From the NCBI RefSeq assembly GCF_021462225.1, contig NC_061794.1, positions 40,114,914-40,178,913 on the forward strand: a stretch of 64,000 bases of DNA, read 5' to 3'. The notes under the pieces are model-generated. The model was not told where the DNA came from and ran no database searches. It was given only the letters and a program-made list of their open reading frames with translations. Numbering within the stretch: position 1 is the stretch's first letter; the number at the start of each line of letters is the position of its first letter. Positions 1 through 11,000 of this stretch are shown here, one piece after another. Origin of the DNA: Girardinichthys multiradiatus (lineage: Eukaryota; Chordata; Actinopteri; Cyprinodontiformes; Goodeidae). Both the position numbers and the translations under genes were made by a program.

Positions 1-360
1 TGGTGGTATCAAGCTGCAGGGAGGCTAATCTTTGTAAGGGAATCTTTGACAAGGAAGCAGGGAGCAAAACCTGTGTCGGAAAACTACTACTGTTTTTTGA
101 TTTAGTAATGAGGAATTGAAGACATCACTTCCACAGTGAAATATGGTGTTGGCAGCATCATGTTGTGTGGATACTTTTCTTCAGGAGGGACAGGGAAGCT
201 GGTCAGAGTTGATGGTGGTGAGAAAGGAGGAAGGCTCTAAATACAGATTTAGATCAAAGCATCGTTATGTGTTAGAATTGCCCAGTCAAACTCCAGACAT
301 AATTCCATTTATGAAAATACCTTAAAACTCCTGTTCATAGAAACAGTCCATCCAATTTAA
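1..360 (+). mobile_element. Tc1-like DNA transposon relic, left part
   Basis: Decayed Tc1/mariner transposase sequence. The translation at 143-325 carries the familiar Tc1 blocks: a version of 'gGSIMvWGcf', seen as AASCCVDTFLQEGQGSWSEL, followed by RSKHRYVLELPSQTPD, which corresponds to the conserved proline-rich stretch before the catalytic glutamate. The frame is rearranged and a segment between these blocks is missing, so no transposase can be made. The same relic resumes at about 1,413 beyond an inserted LINE 3' end. The left terminal repeat lies outside the window or is lost. Confidence 0.7.
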
Positions 361-1412
361 CCGTGGTAGGGCACGGACAAACTGTCTACTTTTAAGGCTA
401 GGTTTAAAACTTTCCTTTTTGATAAAGCTTATAGTTAGAGTGGCTTAGGTTATCCTGAGCTATCTCTGTAGTTATTCAGTTATAGGCTTAGGCTGCTGGA
501 GGACATAATGACCATTTTCACCCGCTTCGCTACATTCTCACACTACTCTTTAATTCTGCATTATTTGCTCTTATTTCAGTTTTTAACTTTATGTTCTCCC
601 TCTTTTCTCTTCCTAGAAGCTACACCTGGCCTGACTCTGTGTCTAACTGTGACAACTTTCTGGAGAGGGGCATCGTCCAAGCTTCTGCTGCCAACAACTT
701 AATGCTTACCCTCTTCCGATGACCCACATGACCCTGTCTTTCAGTGTTTAACCCTTTCTCTCTCCTAGATATGGCAATTGACTGAGCTTTTACTGTAACT
801 AATTATATGTGCTCTCTTTCAGACTCTAACCTTGAAAACTGGGTCAGAGTTTATCTGTTCATTCTAGGTGAAATGATTAAAGGAGCTACATCCATTAACA
901 TTTAATTTTCCTTCCCATAGAAAGTACTCCTGGATCAGTGCTTCTTTGTTCTCTTTGTGTCTCTGCTCTGTTCTCTCAAACCCCCAGTCAGTCGTGGCAG
1001 ATGGCCGCTCACACTGAGCCTGGTTCTGCTGGAGGTTTCTTCCTGTTAAAAGGGAGTTTTTCCTCTCCACTGTCGCTACATGCATGTTCAGTATGAGGGA
1101 TTGCTGCAAAGTCAATGCCAGTGACTGTCCACTGTCTCTACATGCTCATCCGGGAGGAGTGAATGCTGCAAATCTCTGACTCGATGCAATCTGCTGGGTT
1201 TCCTTAGACAGAAAAACTTTTTATCCACTCGTACTCGTCGTCTTCCGCTTTATCCAGGACTGGATAAATTTGAATAAGAAAACTGAATCTGACTGCACTG
1301 TTCAATGATTAGGATTAATTGGAATGTATGTACCTCACTTTTGTGAAGTGCCTTGAGACAACATGTGTTGTGAATTGGCGCTATATAAATAAACTGAATT
1401 GAATTGAATTAA
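361..1412 (+). mobile_element. LINE 3' end with GAATT tail (L2/Rex-like)
   Basis: A 5'-truncated non-LTR retrotransposon end. It opens with what reads as the end of a LINE ORF2 (TVYFKARLKTFLFDKAYS, about 380-436). It continues through a long 3' UTR and ends in the common teleost tail TTGGCGCTATATAAATAAA followed by GAATT repeats. The 940-1,412 part recurs at 33,347-33,742 (reverse) and 45,364-45,818. Compared with those copies this one has about 35 extra bases near 1,228-1,262 that resemble the end of a Rex3/RTE element. It splits the Tc1 relic, so it is the younger insertion. Clade assignment (L2 versus Rex1-like) is from the tail type and is not certain. Confidence 0.7.
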
Positions 1413-1660
1413 AGCTGGTAGAAACACATCCTAAAAGACTTGCAGCTGTAATTACAACCAATGGTGGTTCTCAAAAGAACCATGGTGGGCTGAATGCAAA
1501 TACAATACAATACAATATTTAAAATATACAATATACTTAGTTTTTATTAACTAAAAAAATAAGCATAGTCATGTATCTTTGAAGTTCGTGATTGCAATGT
1601 GACAGAATATGGAAAAATTCAAGGCACATGAACACTTTTGCAAGGCACTGTGCAATTACA
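1413..1660 (+). mobile_element. Tc1-like transposon relic, right part
   Basis: Continuation of the relic at 1-360. It encodes remnants of the C-terminal transposase block (AGRNTS-like 'agctggtagaaaca', then LAAVITTNGGS) and the 3' UTR. It ends in a decayed terminal repeat around 1,620-1,660 (AGGCACATGAACACTTTTGCAAGGCACTG), which resembles the usual Tc1-family end 'gtatgaatacttttgcaaggcactg'. Confidence 0.65.
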
Positions 1661-2654
1661 TTCTTGTTCTAGGAATACCACTTTTCAAACCTTCAAAAAT
1701 GTCCAATATCTAACAAGCATTTTACCTACTATTTTATATTCAAATGTACCTTCAAACAGTGTTTTCTAATCACAAAAAGTAAAGTTCATAATGATAGATT
1801 TAGTAAATGCAGATTTCACATGAATGAATTCATCGTGCGATTGATTTTTCTGGCCTTCAGCTAACCCCACAGTAAAGGGTTTGTGTAACTCAATACACTT
1901 TCCAAGAGCTTACTAAGGCCAAATTTAAAATCCCTGACCTCTAAAGGAAAGAATCTAATCCAGAGACAAAAGCAATGGGACAATACGGAAGCAAGGTGTG
2001 ATTGGGGTGCATTCTGTATCAGATATCTCTTTGTAAAGGTTATTTCGTGATTTGCTGTGAACAGTATACAACACTTTACATTATGAATACACAAGTGGTC
2101 TGTTTGAACTCAAGAGAAAGGCAAACAGGGCTTTCACGTATAAATACTATATATATATATCTGATTTAATAATATTAATACAAATTATAATTAAATTTAA
2201 AAGTAAAAACTACCTATTCATTCATATGCTGTATTAACATGAAAATAGGTATTTTTATCCATATTTTTTCAGGTCCAATAACTATGTAAAGGAAAAGAAT
2301 AGGGCCCAGAGTATAAGGCTGATCAGGAATTAACATTCTGCTAGCATGGCTACTAGCCGTTAAAGTTTAATTATGTTATATTTTTCATGGAGATAAAACC
2401 TGAAAATCAGTCACCAAGTAGACATAAACTAGACTGCTTGGTCGTCCCCGAGACCTGTGTGATGTAAATTTTGTCATGTGTAGACATCCATAATGATCCA
2501 CCAGAGCATTCTGCAGTTGGTCCCGTGCAGCTTTGTGAATGCAATGTGTGTGCTGGGACCAAATGTGAGACAATAATCTCTAAATCAAAAGGTTTGAAAA
2601 ACAAGACAAATATGACAATTAGTACACCAAGAAACCAGTAAAATCCATTTGTCT
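1661..2654. other. unassigned AT-rich sequence
   Basis: I see no gene or recognisable repeat. A short (TA)n run sits at about 2,146-2,160. Confidence 0.5.
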
Positions 2655-3770
2655 GTCCGACCATCCATCCATCCATCCATTGTCCTCTGGTTATCCAAGA
2701 TCCGGTTGTGGGGATCACAGTTTCATGAAGAAAATATAGACATCAGTGTCTCCAGCAACACTCTCAACCTTATTCTTGAGGATCCCTTTCTGTTTCATGG
2801 ACAGAAGGCAAATGTGTTCCTGCTTCATGTCTGCCCTGGAGTTTCCATCAAGTGGGACATCACCAGGAAACATCAGAAGAGCCCAGGAGGCATCCTGATC
2901 AGATGGCTGAACCACCTAAATTGCCTCATTTCAATGCAGAAGAGCTCTACTTTGAGCCAACCTCTGCTGATGGATCTCCTCACTCTTTCTCTAAGGCTAT
3001 GTCTGGCCGTCCTACAAAGGAAGTTTATTTCAGCCACTTGTATGAGTCTCATGACTATAGATGAGGGTTTGAACCTAGATGGGTTGGTAAATTAAGAACT
3101 TTGCTGTGTAGCTCCCCTCTTTCTTTTCCACAACAACCTGAAACAGACCCTGCATTGCTCCAGGAAAGGCCTCCTGCGTCCTACCACCACTTGTGGAGAA
3201 GACACAAGATACCTAAATCCCTCTGCCTAAGGCAAACACTGATCCCTGACCCAGAGGGAGAAATCCACCTTTTCTGGTTGAGAATTATGGCCTAAGACAT
3301 AGAAGAGCTGATTTTTATCCTGGGCACTTGACTATAGGCAAACTGCACCTTTGTATGTTAAGGGCTATGGCTTAGAAATGGCAACAGGACAACAAAATCT
3401 GCAAAAAGCAAAGATGAGACCTTGAGGTTCGAAAACCAGACACACCCCTCCTCTCCCTGACTACTCCATTAGATTCTGGACATGAACTTCAAAAACAGGA
3501 TCAGAGACATGGAGCAACCCTGGCATTGGAAGTCCAGCCTGCACTAAGAACAACTTTGATTTTGTGCCATGAAAGTGGAAACAGTTGTTGCTTTTTCGTG
3601 CACAAAGACCAGATAGCTATTAATGGCACCCCTGGTGACCCATGCTCCTCCCACAAATGACCTTGGGGGGCATGTTTATGAGTGTTCTTCAAATCCACAA
3701 AACACATTTTGACTGGATAACCAGTCTGTCTCTCATGATTCTTCTGCAACTATGCAAGGGTTAAGATCAG
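2655..3770 (-). mobile_element. Rex3/RTE-type LINE relic
   Basis: Diverged reverse-transcriptase LINE read on the minus strand. The reverse-strand translation at 3,749-3,501 contains MCFVDLKNTHKHAP...GHLWEEHGSPGVPLIAIWSL, a decayed form of the LINE motif A block (FVDLEKAYDRVPR, then a GVP-LL-AI-SLY stretch). Further 3', at about 2,880-3,100, the complementary sequence corresponds to the C-terminal block ending in HL-RMP-----PGE. The 3' end carries a (GGAT)n tail (ATCC repeats at 2,662-2,680 on the plus strand), as Rex3 elements have. Stops and gaps show it is dead. Confidence 0.6.
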
Positions 3771-4459
3771 GGCCCACATTCACAAAGAACTCCTAGTGAC
3801 GTCATTCTAAGAAAATTCTTTGAGAAATTCAAAGATTTTTCTTAGAAGTTTACCTCTGTAAGATAAAAATTATTTATGGAGCGTCTTAGGCCTTAAGAAA
3901 GCTCCTTATGTGAGGAAATGGTAGGAGTAGTGAGGAGGACTTTTAGTATGCCTAACAGTGTCTTAAGCAGGGAAAATGGCAGAACGAGAGAGAAAAAGGA
4001 GAGATATTAACCGAACTATGAACAACAGTAAAATAATAAAATGCTACCGTCTCAACCACGCAGGGATCCATCCCCTAAACAGTTGAGTAAATGAGAATAT
4101 AAACTTCTATTAAAATAATACAATTATTAATATAGAGATACGATTAACCTTATGATCCCTGAGGAAGAAATTAAATAGTTTCATGAGCAGGACAGGTTAA
4201 AAGTGCACCTCTAGAAAGGTAATATTAGGAAGGATAAATAAATAATAGAAATAATGAATAAGAATAACGAATAACCATGAATAGAAAGTGAACAAAATTA
4301 CAAATTATATTGTACAGAATTATTTACATATTAAATAAAAAATAAAAAATTCAATTTGGAAAAAACTGAAAAAACACGAAAATATATATATATACATAAA
4401 TACAAATGCTAGACAAGATACAGTACAATAATCTAAGCACTAAATACATAGAAGGAAGA
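3771..4459. other. unclassified repeat-like, AT-rich
   Basis: The start (CCCACATTCACAAAGAACTCCTAG at about 3,775) and the repeated CTTAAGAA/TTCTTAG words resemble the ends of fish PIF/Harbinger elements, but I cannot find a matching inverted end. The rest is very AT-rich. Confidence 0.25.
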
Positions 4460-4461
4460 TG

Positions 4462-4548
4462 TAAATAAGGTTAATAAGTATTTGCTGTATTGTACATGAT
4501 GATGTCAGCAGTTTAAGCCTAAATGATCATCTACAACGCTCCCTGTCT
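4462..4548 (+). repeat. dispersed repeat, copy 1 of inverted pair
   Basis: About 85 bp containing TGTATTGTACATGATGATGT, then CTACAACGCTCCC. The reverse complement is present at 8,030-8,110 with only scattered differences. Copy 1 sits beside a 4,550-4,830 stretch whose reverse strand has an open frame (69 codons, 4,714-4,505), so both may be pieces of one unclassified DNA transposon. Confidence 0.6.
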
Positions 4549-7144
4549 GTGGATAAGTTATCTGGTGTGCTGCAATCTCCTTTCTAGATTCTGAATACAG
4601 CAGGTACCAAAGCTGCTCACATTCCAGGCTAGTGCCGGAAAGCAGAGGGAACGACGCATCGATCTGCTCAAAAATCCCTGTTTCTTCACACCGTGATCCC
4701 AGGACCAAATCCATCTTTCAACACTGGTCTTTTCTCCTCCATCAGCAGGCTCTGCTCCCCTGTTCGGTTTTCTCCACCTTTTTCTCTCCGCTTTGTTTTG
4801 GTTATTTTACCAAACTAAACCTCATTATATAAGAAGGAAATCCCAGTCAAATACAGAATTTTAATATTGATATGAAATTAATTAATATTAAATAGATGCA
4901 GTTTGAAAATGACCAGCATGGCAAGTAAACATAATAATAAGCAAATCAAAATAATGACAAGGATGCAAATAAGCTATGTTCAAACATTTTGATGCTGTGT
5001 GACAATTAATTAATTTTGCTAAGTCGTCATCATAATTTACACATTTCCGAATCCAGTATAAATTCTTTCATTGGTTAATTTCTCTCCATCGATAACTAGG
5101 AGTGCATTTGTTTGTTTGTTTTTTTGTTGTTGTTTCTTTTAACAACCAATCACAGCCCTTAAAAGAAAGCGCCACACCTAGCAATGGTGAAAACCACACC
5201 TCCTTAATAAAATAGGACTTTCTGTCGTGTATTAGTTCAGAGTCGCTCTCATGAGAGGTTAGTACAATTATATCTTATTGATAGCACTCAACCACACATA
5301 CTAGATCTGGCTCTTCCAAAGTATGACACTGGGAAGCTGAAATTCTACAGAGTGAAATTCCATTGTGCCCATGACTTTTAAATCTAAGGCTGCATTTAGA
5401 GCTGGTATAATATTATATGAGGGGCAGTTTTTTTCTGACTTATATGTTGTTTGTAATTGTTGTTCTTGCTTTTTCTTGACTTCAGATTTTGGTGTTAAGT
5501 TCATATTTTCTCAGCACAATTGGCCAACTGCTTATCAGTTGCAGTAAATACTGTATAATTATTTGTTTTCGCAATTATAATCTGGCACATTACAGCTATA
5601 AGATTTGTTAAACCTAACCAGGTCACATAACAAGTTGACTTGTTTGGCTCTTCTAAGAAGGTCACATTTGTGGAAATGTAGTTGCATAGTTCACAACAAC
5701 TTAAGGCTCTGTGAATCATGTGATAATGTCCTATGTGACAATGTACATTGTGAGAGGTGAAGTAATCAGATTTTCAGAAAACCCTATTTAAGCTATATCT
5801 TTTGGACAGGGTTTAAGCAATTTTCAGTTTGAGACATTACTTTTTTATGAGCATCTCACTTTTTCTTTTCCTCAGAGAGCAAGTAAATGTGTTTGTGTGT
5901 GCAACTATTATTGTGCCTTGAAAAAGTTGTTCTCAGCAAAGATGAGGATTCTCCCTGACCAAGCATTGGTTTGTGTCTCGCCTGCAGTGCTACCTGCTTC
6001 TCTATTTTTCTAGTAGCCATTGGAGTTGTGTTGATTCAGTCACCAAACTTGGCAAGTGAGAAGTTTCCCTTCGAGTTTTTCATCTTTCAAGAAGACTTGT
6101 AGCTTTTGATGAATGCTATGGTCCTGATCATGTTCCTATTTGGTGGTTAGCATTCACAGTACTTTTTCAAAGGTAATAATAATCATTTTATGTTCAACAT
6201 GGTGGCAACCAGAGATGAACCCTGTTTCTGTGCCACAGTAACTGGCAGCCATCCTGCTGTGATCAAAAGTACAATGATGTTTAAATTTCTTCCTTTTATC
6301 AAGCTGGCATGATCATCTATGCCAAGAGGAAGTAATTTACACTTGAATAACTATTTGTGTTAAACAGAAAAAAAACAATAGCTGAAAGATTTTGTAATGT
6401 GCACTGGTAGCCTCTGAATATATCATGGAATTTACACATAATTTATGTGAAACATGGAGGAGGTGTGAATGTGAAGCTATAAAGAACATTCCAAGTATAA
6501 AGCTTTTTTCATTGTTTTTTGCTATGGCAAAACAGTCTTATGTTAACTAACAGCAAACTGTTGACATGACTTGTTATAGGTGTTGAAATAAGGTATTTTG
6601 ATGCCGAATCCTCACTTTATTTTCACCTTTTGTGGCCACAATTTCCATCATGCTGCATGCCAGTTTGGGCAAATATCAAAATTCTGAAACATAATTAGGA
6701 TAATAATATGCTAAGCTTAACTTTATTTATGTTAGAGGTTGGTCTTCGATTTCATTATGTTGTTTAAAATGTTTATGCATTATTGCTTTACGTATTTTTA
6801 AAACATCTTTCTCTGTACAGTCGGGAATGGAGATTAGGAGGTCTTTTTCTTTTGGTGCTGGCCATTATGTTGTTTTGCAGTGTTGGTTTTGTCCTACCTT
6901 CCAAAACATTTTGGACCAATCAATCGGTTTGTTCCCATCTTTGGGACAGTTGGCTCCGTTTTGACAACTAATGATTTAAAATCATTCTCAATAATATACT
7001 CACAGCCAGGTGTGAGTAAATGTGGTTATCCTTAAATGATGCAGCAGACCTTTAAGGTCTGTTATAATGCCAGGCATTTCTGATGTTTGCCCAGGTTTAT
7101 TAGAAATTATGACCCTTGATCAAACCCAAAGAAACAATAACTGA
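4549..7144. other. unassigned sequence
   Basis: No gene or repeat that I can support. AT-rich with short T runs at 5,110-5,140. An open frame at 6,783-6,971, preceded by a pyrimidine tract and CAG, is hydrophobic, but I see no homology or matching donor site. Confidence 0.45.
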
Positions 7145-8425
7145 CCTCCTGATGGTGGATACAGACTCAAAAGTCTACACACTCCTGTTAAAATAAAAGT
7201 GAAAAAATGAAGCCATGGTAAATCATTTCAAAATGTTGTCCACATTAAATGTGACATATATGGTGTTCAAATTAACAGAAACAAATTTGTTAGGTAAAAA
7301 ATTAACAAGCTGCATTATTTAGCTGCATGATTTTGAGCACCCTTAAACTTACACTTCTTTGAAGCATCTTTCGATTAATCTTAGCATCAGGTCTTTGATT
7401 GGAGTCGATCAGCATCTGACATTTTGATAATATTTGTCTACTGTACCTTGCAAAGGTTTTCCAAATCTATCAGCAGGGGGATATCTCAGTGCCCTCTTAA
7501 GATTTCTGCCGTAGATTTCTGTCAAATCTAGTTTTGCAATGTGATTTAGGCTGTTCCAACAATTAAATTTTTACCTGGTGAAGCAATTATTTTGTTGATG
7601 AGGACTCTGTAAGGCTCTAAAAGGAAACTAGTGTTAAGCCTTCTAGCTGACACTGAACACTCTTAAATTAAAACTGACTAGTTGTTCGACCTGATCATAA
7701 GTTCATCCACCTTGGAGGAAACATCTTAATTGTAGCTATTTTTTTAGCTACCATCATTTTTTATTGATGATGTTAAGAGTTAGGTTTCTTGTGGCAACGT
7801 TTTGGAACTGTAGCCCAAAAACAGTTTAAAGAACTTATTAAAAAAAACTTCTGTCTTGCAGGCTTACTTCTTACTCAGGGCATATGGAGACAGGAGATTA
7901 TTGTTATAAGTAGAAAACAAAAGTAGTAGTTGTAACATTTCTTACAGAACCTTCAGTGTTGCTATCGGTCTCTTGGCAGCTTCCGTCTTACCTTTTCATC
8001 AATTGTAACACCAGAGAACTTCTACACAGATGGGGAGCGTTGTAGATAATCAGTTAGGCTTAGGCCACTGACATCATCATGTACAATACAGTAAATATTT
8101 ATTCACCTCATTTACATGATGTTAAAAAAACATCCAGGTATTTTTAACATCAGAATTATCTGATATTTTCACAATTGTTTGATTATGTTCTTTGCTGTGC
8201 CATGATTTAGATACGATGCTGTGGAAGTTTTTGTGTATTCTTCTCCTAACTGATGCCTTTCCAACATCTCTGCCAACAATGGCTTTAGCTAAATGATGGA
8301 AATAACTAATGTCAGGGAAATTCAACAAGAAATGAAAACCTTATTTCTGGTTTACCAGATTCATTATAACTGATGGCATGTGTGTACCCAACAAGACCAA
8401 ATGCTGTAATTGAATCAATAGGTGT
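7145..8425 (-). mobile_element. degenerate Tc1-like element
   Basis: Read on the minus strand, this matches the layout of an abundant fish Tc1 family. The end near 7,170-7,200 is AAAAGTCTACACACTCCTGTTAAAAT. The antisense of the transposase follows, including GTGTATTCTTCTCCTAACTGATGCC at about 8,232, which is the complement of the RY-VSRR-kr-type helix-turn-helix region. The far end lies at about 8,380-8,425. There is no open transposase. An unrelated 80-bp repeat interrupts it at 8,030-8,110 and a SINE has landed at its edge. Confidence 0.55.
8030..8110 (-). repeat. dispersed repeat, copy 2 of inverted pair
   Basis: Reverse complement of 4,462-4,548. It lies inside the Tc1 relic, so it was inserted there or belongs to a composite repeat. 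Confidence 0.6.
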
Positions 8426-8433
8426 TAAAGAAG

Positions 8434-8740
8434 GGTGACGGTGGTAGTTCGTCCTGTAACCGGTGGGTTGCCGGTTTGAACCCCTGCTCCGTCCGTCTCA
8501 GTTGTTGTGCCCTTGGGCAAGACACTTCACCCGCCTTGTCTGTTGATGGTGTTCAGAGGGCTCGGTGGTGCCGATTGTATGGTAGCCTCACTTCTGTCAG
8601 TCTGCCCCAATGCAGCTGTGGCTACAATGTTGCTCACCACTGTCAGTGTGTGAATGTGTGGATGACTGTAGTGTAAAGCCCTTCGGGGTTCTCGGACTTC
8701 ATAAAGCGCTATACAAGAGCAGGCCAATTACCATTTTCCA
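8434..8740 (+). mobile_element. V-SINE-like, tRNA-derived SINE
   Basis: The tRNA-like head has a B-box-type GGTTTGAACCC at about 8,472-8,482. Next comes the conserved V-SINE core word CCCTTGGGCAAGACACTTCACCC, then an L2-like 3' tail AAGCGCTATACAAG...CCATTTACCATT-like at 8,703-8,736. The order head, core, tail is what defines V-SINEs. It lacks coding capacity and would depend on a LINE of the matching tail type. Confidence 0.8.
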
Positions 8741-9149
8741 TGTAAAGATGTGCGAACACGTTATTGCTGCTTGTTAGATTTTTACATGTTCCCCCTAATA
8801 GATGTTTTTATGTACATGTCACATTAAAAGATTAAAGAATTTAAAAGAATTGACCAAGATTTTATGTAAGTTATGGTAGACCTTTACGACCTGTTCAGAC
8901 TTTTAAGACTTACCCAATCCACCATCAGGTGCCATAAATTCTAAAATTCAAAGGTAGCTGAAATAGATCAGAATTACAATCAATGGAAATCAGGGGAAAT
9001 AAGACAATATAAATCAATTAAAACAGAAGTAAGACTTTGAACATTTATATTTATTCATCTTAATAATTCAATAAATAGTTGACTAACTAGAGAAATGACT
9101 TTATATGTGAAGGTTAAGAACTTGTAATACTTTGTTTATAGGAATAAAA

Positions 9150-9372
9150 TATAAATGGACTGAATTTATGCTTTTCTAGTCATTCTGACCTTTCAAAGCA
9201 CTCTGCACTAGAGCCACATTTACCCGATCACAAGTGCGAACACATTCAAGCAATTTCAGATTAAGAGCCTTGCTCAGGGGCACATAGTCATGTGTCAGGA
9301 TGAAACTGGAACTGAATTAACAACTTTTGGATTTCAATACCACTACTGTACCCACTGAAGCACTGTTGCTCA
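9150..9372 (-). mobile_element. second SINE, V-SINE-like, eroded
   Basis: On the minus strand it runs from a tRNA-like head (GAGCAACAGTGCTTCAGTGGGTA) through a decayed core (GTGCCCCTGAGCAAGGCTCTT) to the tail AGAGTGCTTTGAAAGGTCAGAATGACTAGAAAAGC...CAGTCCATTTATAT. The tail differs from the SINE at 8,434, so this is a different family or subfamily. Confidence 0.55.
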
Positions 9373-10537
9373 ATGGGTAGTATGTCGGGACGAAAAAGCA
9401 GCGTGTAAATAAAATGAAAGTAAGATCTCTTGTGTTCTTGTCCTTCATTTGCTTTAACAAAACCCATAAAATATATAATTGTTTACATTCTAACAAGTGC
9501 TAAGCAATCCAAAGCAAAGCTAAGCAAAGCTGAAAAACCTCCATCTTTATTTTTACACTACTGATTAGCTGAAAAATGACAACAATTAAGTAAATAAATG
9601 GAAATAATAGATTTTGGGAAAATTCAGGAGCAGTTTACACTCCTGATCCGGGCAGTTATTGGACAAAAGAGCAGATCAGATGAAGCTGTCCTCTTCAAGG
9701 TCAAAGAGTTACAGTATTATTCAACCGAAGCCAACATGATTTAAAGTGTCAACATAGCCACTGGTTTTTTTTTATCTTTTTGTGGGGAACCTTTAAAGAA
9801 GAGTGGATGCATTGTCAGTAAATAGAAACAATTGATTGCAATGGGTATTTTTTTATTTTCTTCATCTTTCTTGGCAATATTGATCATGCAAATACTGCTG
9901 AGAGAAATAAAATCTAAGCTGTTTAAGTTAAAGTCTTGCAAATGACTTGTCAAACTAATATAAATAAGTATGTAAGTACTGTACTTAATAAAATATATTA
10001 ATGTAAAACTGAATTTATCTAATTTATGGATGCGTGCCTACACACTGGGATTCGTTTTTAACATTTTATTAAACTCTTTATCTTTGCAGTAACACTTTGA
10101 TGCTTTACCATTTCTTTGTTTGCCAAGATATGTGTTCTTTACTTCATTTTCTGGATGTTTCCTATCATTTCTGCAGCACAGTCATGGTGAGTGCATGTGC
10201 CTGGTGTGAGTGGGAGGTACTGCCCTAGAAAATGTACATTCTCATCACAAGGATAATCTTTTAAACAGTAATGTTTGAAGTAAAAGCTTATGCACCACAA
10301 AGGTGGCAGAAATTGGTGGTATGTGTGTCAGAAAAAAATTAATAATTGTTCCAGAAATATATAAATAAAAGCAGCAGATCAGATGATTAAGTGTGGGCTT
10401 AAAAAGACTTGCCTGAACCCACAGGGAATTACCGTTTTGATTGGATTTGGCTAACAATTTTGATTTCACAGTCAACAACTGAAACCAGTTCATAGTTTCA
10501 CCATCCATATGCCCAGACAAGCTTAGAACAGTGAAAG
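9373..10537. other. unassigned sequence
   Basis: AT-rich, no recognisable gene or repeat. It ends with the CTTG target site of the gypsy insertion. Confidence 0.45.
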
Positions 10538-10541
10538 CTTG

Positions 10542-10859
10542 TGTAGAAAGTTTGAAAAAATGGCTACATAAAAAAAAAAAAACTTTGTTGAAATAATACC
10601 CACCTATTTTTGGTTATATTGTGTACATGCTAATTTTATATGTCCAGTAGAGGGCACTCTTGTGCCACTGTTGATCTGCCAGGGAGGATAAAGTTTCCAG
10701 TTCTGGGCATGCGCAGCTCAGAATAAACGAGCTCTGGCCCGAACAACACGCTAATCGCCGTCTCCTCTCTGATTCACAGAGTATTAGCTGCGCAGTGCTC
10801 TTCAGCCTGTGTGGCGCTTGCTGCTGGCCCAGGTTCCCCTAGATCTGGTGCCGGTAACA
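10542..10859 (+). repeat. gypsy 5' LTR
   Basis: 318 bp, beginning TGTAG and ending AACA, so it has TG...CA ends. It carries a poly-A tract near 10,570, a GATAAA box at about 10,686 and an AATAAA signal at 10,722. The same sequence begins again at 18,501. Confidence 0.9.
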
Positions 10860-10861
10860 AT

Positions 10862-10880
10862 TGGGGGCTCGTCCCGGGAT
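10862..10880 (+). promoter_or_regulatory. primer binding site, tRNA-Pro-like
   Basis: TGGGGGCTCGTCCCGGGAT lies two bases after the LTR end. It matches the classic proline-tRNA primer site apart from one extra C. This is where minus-strand DNA synthesis would start. Confidence 0.8.
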
Positions 10881-11000
10881 CCCACGTGGCTTGTCAGGAA
10901 AGATTGATGCAGAGACGACGAGAGATGGTATCTGAGGCTTCAGGGAAGGCTGTGTTGAATGTGTCATCCAGAGAGCCAAAGCAACAGGTGAAACGTCAGC

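Noticed and set aside
3771..5250. PIF/Harbinger element
   Set aside because: Only one end looks right; no matching inverted end and no transposase or Myb-like ORF was found, so it is kept as unclassified.
6783..6971. Hydrophobic ORF preceded by a pyrimidine tract and CAG, exon-like
   Set aside because: No donor site, no recognisable homology, and AT-rich surroundings; not enough to call an exon.
8472..8482. tRNA gene-like B box, also at 21,668-21,680
   Set aside because: Both belong to tRNA-derived SINE heads; no full cloverleaf can be drawn.
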